Assembly (NCBI RefSeq): GCF_949987515.2
Contig: NC_082694.2
Location: 9,727,958-9,791,957 of the forward strand
From: Delphinus delphis
Lineage: Eukaryota; Chordata; Mammalia; Artiodactyla; Delphinidae
Length of the DNA stretch: 64,000 nt
Reading direction: 5' to 3'
Shown here: positions 56,582 through 64,000 of the stretch, one piece after another
Layout: the number at the start of each line of letters is the position of its first letter
Position numbering within the stretch: position 1 is the first letter of the stretch
Program-made: the position numbers and the translations under genes
Notes under the pieces: model-generated
Told to the model about the DNA's origin: nothing
Seen by the model: the letters and a program-made list of their open reading frames with translations, nothing else
The model's database searches: none

Positions 56582-56784
56582 GACCTTGACTCTGGACATG
56601 CTGCTTGAAAGGCAGTTAGGGTCAGAACTAGCTTGGGAATGTGTGAGGTTCCGGGTAGGGTTCTCAGGGGGACTGTGTATGGGAGAGGCCCTGGGTGAGA
56701 GGTGAGTGCTTCAGCAACAAGGAACTCCAGGAACGCTCACCATTCATTTACTTATTACTGCACCACATGGCACAGGTGTAGACC

Positions 56785-56808
56785 ACGCGTGTGTGTGCAC
56801 GCGTGCTC

Positions 56809-56838
<30 letters not shown>
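56785..56838. repeat. Alternating purine-pyrimidine tract (TG/CG/CA)
   Basis: Alternating steps of cgcgtgtgtgtgcacgcgtg, then cgcgcgcgcg, then (ca)10, with one break in alternation (ctc near 56806). It is unusually CpG-rich for a microsatellite and a good candidate for left-handed Z-DNA. Confidence 0.85.
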
Positions 56839-56840
<2 letters not shown>

Positions 56841-57630
56841 GTCCATACGCAATCTTAGAAAGACTTCCCATTTCCTGATTGATGTGCTACTTATTTCTGT
56901 TTTGGGTTTTGTCTTGTTTTTTAGTTCCTAATGTCTTTGATTAACCATTTTTCTACATACTCTGTAACATTTTATTTTAAAATACAAACAGCCAGTTATA
57001 ACTACTGTGCACCTTTCATTCCACGTCAGGATTACAGCATCCCTTGTCACACCTGACAGAAAGTTTAGACGTGCCCTTAGGTGACTAAATTCACTGGAAA
57101 TGATACAAATGAATAATAAAAAAATGTTTAAAGTGGAAGTAAGGCCAACTAGTCAGTTTGTCTTAGTGTATAACAAAGCTTCAACATTCATTGTGCAATT
57201 TTTTTATTTCTAAATTTGTTTTGATAACCGCATTCCAATGTAAGTTGGCTTTGATTTTTTTAATACTTTTCTGGGCCTTATTTTCCTTCTCTGTAAAGTA
57301 GGGATGATAATAACGCTATCTCTGAGGTTGCCGAGGCTTCACAGTTAACTTGGAAACATGCCAGGCACATACCTAGTGCTCCAGGGTGTTAAGTCTGAAA
57401 GGTATTTCGGGCCCAGGTCCTGCCCTTAAGGAGTCTATAGTCAACTTTGGGATACCAGCAAGTGAGGCAACACTGGGTTTCTTCCTCTCCCCAGCCGCTC
57501 CCCTCAGCCCTTCCTTTACCTGGGAGAAAGTCTTTTCTAGAAGGTTAAAAAGACAGAGACTGTGATAGTAAAAGAGTGTTAAAGATAGATTAGCATCTTT
57601 CAGGCTTCTCCTTAGCTCAATATGACTACA
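56839..57630. other. Unique sequence; MIR trace at 57270-57380
   Basis: The text 'ttttctgggccttattttcc' and 'ttctctgtaaagtagggatg' with 'aacatgccaggcacatacct' near 57270-57370 follows the MIR core in sense order. The rest is unassigned. Confidence 0.45.
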
Positions 57631-57639
57631 GTTTCCTAA

Positions 57640-58500
57640 ACTTTACTGGAGCTCTTTGTTTCTTCAAGTGGATCCAAGTAACTGTTTAGTGTCCTTTATT
57701 TCTGTCTGAAGGACTTTCTGTAGGCAGGTTTGCTAGTGATGAATTTTCTCAGTTTTTGTTTATCTAGTTATGTCTTAATTTCACCTTCTTTTTTCAAAAC
57801 TATCTTTAGAAAGACAGTTTGCTGGACACAGAATTCTTGGTCAACAGTCTTTTTCTTTCAGAACCTTTGACTATTTCATCCCTTCTGGCCCTGTGGTTTC
57901 TGATGAGAAATCAATTGAGCTTACTGAGGATTTCATGTTTATGATGAATTGCTTCTTTCTTCCTGTTTTCAAGGTTCACTTTTTGTCTTTAGCTGTCAGT
58001 AGTTTGGTTTGATATTTGATATTTCTAGTTTGATATTTCGAGGTGTGGATCTTTTTAAGTTTATCCTGCTTGAAGTGCGTTGAGTTTCTTGGATGTGTAG
58101 ATTATTTTTCATCAGATCTGGAAAGTTTTGAGCCATGGTTTCTTAATATATTATTTCTGCCCCTTTCTCTTTCTCCTCTTCTTCTGGGACTCCAGAAGAT
58201 TCGGGGAGTCTCTGTTCATTTTTGTTCACTCTTTTTTCTTTTTATCCTTCAGAATAGATCATTTAATTTGGCCCATTTTCAAGTTCACTGATTCTTCCTT
58301 CTGCCTGTTCAAATTTGTTGAGCCCTTCTAGTGAATTTTCATTTCAATTACTACACATTTCTATATTTTTTCATAATTTCTATCTATTAATATTTTGTAT
58401 TTGGTGAGACATCATTGTCATACTTTCCTTTAGTTCTTTAACAGGTTTCCTTTAGTTCTATGAACATATTTAAAATAGCTAATTTAAAACCACTGTCACC
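57640..58500 (-). mobile_element. Old L1, ORF1 region
   Basis: The plus strand reads 'agtgatgaattttctcagtt', 'tggacacagaattcttggtc' and 'tttgactatttcatcccttc', then 'tcctcttcttctgggactcc' and 'ttgagcccttctagtgaatt', the complement of ORF1 of an old L1. Coding frames are lost. Confidence 0.65.
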
Positions 58501-58759
58501 ATGATTCTGGGCACTTGGTTTTCAAGGCTGCCACAGAGCTGGGTGGGGAGGAGGGGAAATGGAAATAGGGCAAGTTAAAATGCCAGAAAAACCATTGTTC
58601 TTACTCTAATTCAGCCTTTAAAGGAATAAATAAATAAACACTACTTCTGGATTGCTAAGAGTCTTTGGTTAATTTCCACAGTTCTGAAAAACATTGATTC
58701 TGAAAAGTTTGCCATTTTTTGCTTTTATGGAGTTTTGCCTATCCTTACATTGCCACATT

Positions 58760-59055
58760 TGCTGACATTACTTAATTTCATTGATTTCTGGTCTTTTATT
58801 ATTTTTTTCTCAGCACTTCTTTAGATGCATCCTGCAAATATCGATAAGTTGTATTTTATTTTCATTTAGTTACATGGAACTTTTTCCATTGAGACTTCCT
58901 CTTTAACCCATGGATAATTTAGAATTCTGTTGTTTTATATCCAAGTGTTTATAGATTTTCCTATTGACTTTCTGTTATTGATTCCTACCTTGGTTCCATT
59001 ATCTTCAAAGAACTTACTTTGTATGATTTAAAATCTTTTAAGTGTGTTGAGGTTT
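58760..59055 (-). mobile_element. Old L1, endonuclease region (left part)
   Basis: The text 'ttctttagatgcatcctgca', 'tttaacccatggataattta' and 'ctaccttggttccattatct' is the complement of the start of ORF2 in an old L1. It stops at 59055 and resumes at 62925 across the L1 at 59056-62911. Confidence 0.7.
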
Positions 59056-62000
59056 GGGGATGGAAAAAGATATTCCATGTAAATGGAAATCAAAAGAAAG
59101 CTGGAGTAGCAATACACATATCAGATACAATAGACTTTAAAATAAAGACTTTTACAAGAGACAAGGAAGGACACTACATAATGATCAAGGGATCAATCCA
59201 AGAAGAAGATATAACAGTTACAAATATATATGCATCCAACATAGGAGCACCTCAATACATAACGCTAATGCTAACAGCCATAAAAGAGGAAATCGACAGT
59301 AACACAATAATAGTGGGGGACTTTAACACCTCACTTACACTGATGGACAGATCATCCAGACAGAAAATTAATAAGGAAACACAAGCTTTAAATGACACAA
59401 TACACCAGATTTAACTGATATTTATAGGACATTCCACCTGAAAAGAGCAGATTATACTTTCTTCTCAAGTGCACATGGAACATTCTCCAGGATAGATCAC
59501 ATCTTGGGTCACAAATCAAGCCTTGGAAAATTTAAGAAAACTGAAAACATATCAAGCATCCTTTGCAACCACAACACTATGAGATTAGAAATCAATTACG
59601 GGGATAAACGTAAAAAACACAAACACATGGAAGCTAAACAATATGTTACTAATAATCAGGAGGTCACTGAAGAAATCAAAGGGGAAATCAAAAAATACCT
59701 AGAGACAAATGACAATGAAAACACAGTGATCCAAAACCTATGGGATGCAGCAAAAACAGTTCTAAGTGGGAAGTTTATAGCAATACAATCCTACCTCAAG
59801 AGACAAGAAAAATCTCAGATAAACAATCTAAGCTTACACCTAAAGAAACTAGAGAAAGAAGAACAAACAAAACCCAAAATTAGTAGAAGGAAAGAAATCA
59901 TAACGATCAGAGCAGAAATAAATGAAATAGAAACAAAGAAAACAATAGCAAAGATCAGTAAAACTAAATGCTACTTCTTTGAGAAGATAAACAAAATTGA
60001 TAGACCTTTGCCCAGACTCATCAAGAAAAAGAGGGAGAAGACTCAAATCAAAATTAGAAATGAAAAAGGAGAAGTTACAATGGACACCGCAGAAATACAA
60101 AGCATCATAAAAGACTACTACAAGCAACTCTATGCCAATAAAATGGACAACCTGCAAGAAATGGACAAATTCTTAGAAAGGTATAACCTTCCAAGACTGA
60201 ACCAGGAAGAAATAGAAAATATGAACAGACCAATCACAAGCACTGAGATTGAAACTGTGATTAAAAATCTTCCAACAAACAAAAGTCCAGGACCAGATGG
60301 CTTCACAGGTGAATTCTATCAAACATTTAGAGAAGAGCTAACACACATCCTTCTCAAACTCTTCCAAAAAATTGCAGAGGAAGGAACACTCCCAAACTCA
60401 TTCTGTGAGGTCACCATCACCCTGATACCAAAACCAAACAAAGATACACCAAAAAAAAAAAAGAAAATTACAGACCAATATCATTGATGAATATAGATGC
60501 AAAAATCCTCAACAAAATACTAGCAAACAGAATCCAACAACACATTAAAAGGATCATACACCATGGTCAAGTGGGATTTATCCCAGGGATGCAAGGATTC
60601 TTCAGTATACGCAAATCAATCAATGTGATACACCATATTAACAAACTGAATAATAAAAACCATATGATCATCTCAATAGATGCAGAAAAAGCTTTTGACA
60701 AAATTCAACACCCATCTGTGATAAAAACTTTCCAGAAAGTGGGCATAGAGGTTACCTACCTCAACATAATAAAGGCGATATATGACAAGCCCACAGCAAA
60801 CATCATTCTCAATGGTGAAAAACTGAAAGCATTTCCTCTAAGATCAGGAACAAGACAAGGATGTCCACTATCACCACTCTTATTCAACATAGTTTTGGAA
60901 TCCTAGCCATGGCAACCAGAGAAGAACAAGAAATAAAAGGAATACAAATTGGAAAAGAAGAAGTAAAACTGTCACTGTTTGCAGATTTCATGATACTATA
61001 CATAGATAATCCTAAAGATGCCAACAGAAAACTACTAGAGCTAATCAATGAATTTGGTGAAGTTGCAGGATACAAAATTAACGCACACAAATCTTTTGCA
61101 TTCCTAAAGACAAACAACGAAAGATCAGAAAGCGAAATTAAGGAAACACTCCCATTCACCCTTGCAACAAAATGAATAAAATACCTAGGAATAAACCTAC
61201 TTAAGGAGGTAAAAGACCTGTACTCAGAAAACTATAAGACACTGATGAAAGAAATCAAACATGACACAAACAGATGGAGAGATATACCATGTTCTTGGAT
61301 TGGAAGAATCAATATTGTGAAAATGACTATACTACCTAAAGCAATCTACAGATTCAATGCAATCCCTATCAAATTACCAGTGGCATTTTCTACAGAACTA
61401 GAACAGAAAATCTTAAAATTTTTATGGAGATGCAAAAGACCCCGAATAGCCAAAGCAACCTTGAGGGGAAAAAATGGAGCTGGAAGAATCAGACTCCCTG
61501 ACTCTGACTATACTACAAAGCTACAGTAATCAAGACAATATGGTACTGTCACAAAAACAGAAATATAGATCAATGGAACAGGATAGAAAGCCCAGAGATA
61601 AACCCATGCACCTATGGTCACCTTATCTTTGATAAAGGAGGCAAGGATACACAATGGAGAAAAGACAGTGTCTTCAATAAGTGGTGCTGGGAAAACTGGA
61701 CAGCTACATGGAAAAGAATGAAATCAGAACACTCCCTGACACCATACACAACAATAAACTCAAAATGTATTAAAGACCTAAATGTAAGACCAGACACTAT
61801 AAAACTCTTAGAGGAAAATATAGGAAGAACACTCTTTGACATAAATCACAGCAAGATCTTTTTTGATCCACCTCCTAGAGTAATGGAAATAAAAACAAAA
61901 ATAAACAAATGGGACCTAATGAAACTTAAAAGCTTTTCCACAGCAAACAAAACTATAAACAAGAAGAAAAACAACCCTCAGAATGGGAGAAAATATTTGC

Positions 62001-62911
62001 AAACAAACCAACGGACAAAAGATTAATCTCCAAAATATATAAACAACTCATGCAACTCAATATTAAAAAAACAAATAACCCAATCAAAAACTGGGCAGAA
62101 GACCTGAATAGACATTTCTCCAAAGAAGACATACAGATGGGCAAGAAGCACATGAACAGCTGCTCAACGTCACTAACTATTAGAAAAATGCAAATCAAAA
62201 CTACAGTGAGGTATCACCTCACACCAGTTAGAATGGGCATCATCAGAAAATCTACAAACAACAAATGCTAGAGAGGGTGTGGAGAAAAGGGAGCCCTCTT
62301 GCACTGCTGGTGGAAATGTAAACTGATACAGCCACTATGGAGGACAGGATGGAGGTTCCTTAAAAAACTAAAATTAGAATTACCATATGACCGAGCAATC
62401 CCACTACTGGGCATATACCCAGAGAAAACCATAATTCAAAAAGACACATGCACTCCAATGTTCATTGCAGTACTATTTACAATAGCCAGGTCATGGAAGC
62501 AACCTAAATGCCCATCAACAGACAAATGGATAAAGATGTGGTACACATAAACAATGGAATAATACTCAGCCATAGAAAGGAACGAAACTGGGTCATTTGT
62601 AGAGACGTGGATGGACCTAAGGACTGTGATGCAGAGTGAAGTAAGACAGAAAGAGAAAAACAAATATCGTATATTAACGCATTTATGTGGAATCTAGAAA
62701 AATGGTACATATTAACCGGTTTGCAAGGCAGAAATAGAGACACAGATGTAGAGAACAAACATATGGACACCAAGGGGGGAAAACGGTGGGCGTGGTGATG
62801 GGATGAATTGGGAGATTGGGATTGACATGTATACACTAATATGTATAAAATAGGTAACTAAGAAGAACCTGCTGTATAAAAAAATTAAAAAATTCAAATA
62901 TAAAAGAAAAA
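59056..62911 (+). mobile_element. L1: 5'-truncated L1 (3.9 kb) with 13-bp TSD
   Basis: A plus-strand L1 that begins inside the endonuclease domain of ORF2 and runs through the 3' UTR to an A-rich tail (about 62875-62911). The 13-base repeat tgtgttgaggttt flanks it (59043-59055 and 62912-62924). ORF1, the 5' UTR and the start of ORF2 were never copied, as is normal for incomplete reverse transcription. It is inserted head-on into an old minus-strand L1. Confidence 0.95.
59058..62690 (+). pseudogene. ORF2p: L1 ORF2, 5'-truncated and broken
   Basis: The frame begins in the endonuclease domain (G-W-K-K-I-F-H-V-N-G) and can be followed in pieces: 59058-59414, 59504-60487, 60484-60906, 60861-61175, 61245-61529, 61718-62026, 62050-62271 and 62299-62550. 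Shifts occur near 59410, in an A-run near 60458-60470, near 60900, near 61500 and near 61970. A TGA nonsense codon lies near 61173. The endonuclease GDFNT motif is intact. The reverse-transcriptase box reads FADF rather than FADD (60978-60989), losing the second catalytic Asp. The C-terminal cysteine segment survives in part (HCWWKCK, near 62303). Without a start, and with this many lesions, no protein is expected. Confidence 0.9.
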
Positions 62912-62924
62912 TGTGTTGAGGTTT

Positions 62925-63215
62925 GTTTTATGGCCCTGGATATGTATGGTCTATCTTTCTTTGTGAATGTTTCATGGGCACTTAGAAAAGAATGCATATT
63001 TTGCTGTTGTTGGGTAGAGTGTTCCATAAATGTTAATTAGATCTTGTTGGTGGGTGGTGGTGTTCAGATCTTCTGTATCTTTGCTGATTTTCTGTCTAAT
63101 ATCTCTATCAATTGCTGAGAGTGGAGTGTTGATATCCCAAGTATATTCATGAATTTGTTTTTAATATTTGTCTACTATATATATACATAACTTATCACAG
63201 TCTATTGTTAAAGAT
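62925..63215 (-). mobile_element. Old L1, endonuclease region (right part)
   Basis: It resumes text cut at 59055 with 'tttatggccctggatatgta', then 'tgttccataaatgttaatta' and 'ttgctgagagtggagtgttg', the complement of the ORF2 endonuclease. It ends near a TA run and the SINE. Confidence 0.8.
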
Positions 63216-63231
63216 GTTTAATTGCTTTTTT

Positions 63232-63445
63232 TTGTTTGTTTGTTTTTGTTTTTGCGGTACACGGGCCTCTCACTGTTGTGGCCTCTCCCGTTGCGGAGCA
63301 CAGGCTCCGGAAGCGCAGGCTCAGCGGCCATGGCTCACGGGCCCAGCCGCTCCACGGCATGTGGGATCTTCCCGGACCGGGACGCAAACCCATGTCCCCT
63401 GCATCAGCAGGCGGACTCTCAACGACTGCGCCACCAGGGAAGCCC
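63232..63445 (-). mobile_element. Cetacean-type SINE, short-body form, with TSD
   Basis: A T/G-rich tail ('gtttgtttgtttttg'), then 'gcggtacacgggcctctcac', the short body complement, and 'ccaccagggaagccc'. The 14-base repeat ttaattgctttttt flanks it (63218-63231 and 63446-63459). Confidence 0.94.
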
Positions 63446-63464
63446 TTAATTGCTTTTTTGGTTT

Positions 63465-63930
63465 TATTTCATTTTATTGTTTTATTGAAGTATAGTTGAT
63501 TTATAATGTGTTAATTTTTGCTGTACAGCAAAGTGACTCAGTTATACATATATTATATATATACATACTTTTTTGTATTCTTTTCTATTATGGTTTATCA
63601 CAGGATATTGAATATATTTCCCTGTGCTATACAGTAGAACCTTGTTGTTTACTCATTCTATATATAATAGTTTGCGTCTACTAATCCCAAAGTCCCAAAC
63701 CATCCGTCCCCCATCCCCCTCCTCCTTGGCCACCATGAGTCTCTTCTCTATGTCTGTGAGTCTGTTTTTGTTTCGTAAATAAGTTCATTTGTTTCATATT
63801 TTAGGTTCCACATATAAGTGATATCATATGGTATTTGTCTTTCTCTTTCTGACTTACTTCTCTTAGTATAATAATCTCTAAGTCCATCCACATTGCTGCA
63901 GATGGCATTGTTTTATTTATTTATTTTTAA
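63465..63930 (-). mobile_element. L1 3' end, truncated
   Basis: The text 'ttattgaagtatagttgatt', 'tttgctgtacagcaaagtga', 'tatttccctgtgctatacag' and 'tttctgacttacttctctta' is the complement of a cetartiodactyl L1 3' UTR and ORF2 end. The phrase 'tggcattgttttatt' recurs at 63905 and 63937, which may be a short TSD of the inserted T-rich block. Confidence 0.82.
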
Positions 63931-63979
63931 CATCTTGGCATTGTTTTATTTTATTTTATTTTATTTATTTATTTATTTT

Positions 63980-64000
63980 ACTGGTACGCGGGCCTCTCAC
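63980..64000 (-). mobile_element. Start of another short-body SINE, cut by window end
   Basis: ctggtacgcgggcctctcac after a T-rich run matches the 3' end (minus strand) of the short-body SINEs at 36871 and 63232. The rest lies outside the window. Confidence 0.7.

Overview
The window is mammalian nuclear DNA, almost certainly from a cetacean. The main evidence is a set of tRNA-derived SINEs that open with ggcttccctggtgg and belong to the CHR family of whales, hippos and ruminants. Several carry the short body with 'gcggagcggctgggcc' followed by a pure A-tail, the form I associate with whales. L1 3' ends of cetartiodactyl type, MIR, MLT1 and hAT fossils support this. Species cannot be fixed from this sequence.

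I find no intact host protein-coding exon. The only host-gene signals are a dense CpG island at about 780-1140, which looks like a TATA-less promoter, and a decayed rhodopsin-class receptor pseudogene on the minus strand at about 26070-26930. Every open frame above about 200 residues belongs to an L1 or lies antisense to one.

Layout. 1-8 kb: CpG island, one SINE, MIR and old L1 pieces. 7.9-8.9 kb: a probable ERV LTR split by a young L1 tail, next to a pogo/Tigger-like DNA-binding fragment. 10-15 kb: short L1 insertions with target-site duplications (TSDs). 16.36-20.1 kb: a hAT transposon broken by an old L1, which itself carries a tail-less SINE and abuts a second SINE. 22.7-23.4 kb: an MLT1 LTR split by a SINE. 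26-27 kb: the receptor pseudogene. 27.1-39.2 kb: an old minus-strand L1 complex holding a nearly intact full-length 7.2 kb L1 at 29067-36238 with a 14-bp TSD. 39-57 kb: SINEs, four plus-strand MLT1 LTRs, a solo ERV LTR with a TATA box, old L1 pieces, a (TAACCC)5 telomere-like block and a Z-DNA-prone tract. 57.6-64 kb: old minus-strand L1 pieces interrupted by a 3.9 kb plus-strand L1 with a 13-bp TSD, then a SINE, an L1 tail and the first bases of another SINE.

Both large L1 copies look unable to move by themselves. The full-length copy has three nonsense codons and two frameshifts in ORF2, an Asp-to-His change in the endonuclease, and a premature stop in ORF1. The 5'-truncated copy has its reverse-transcriptase FADD box changed to FADF. 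The insertion order can be read directly from the nesting, and that is the most informative content here. I saw no undescribed multi-gene system.
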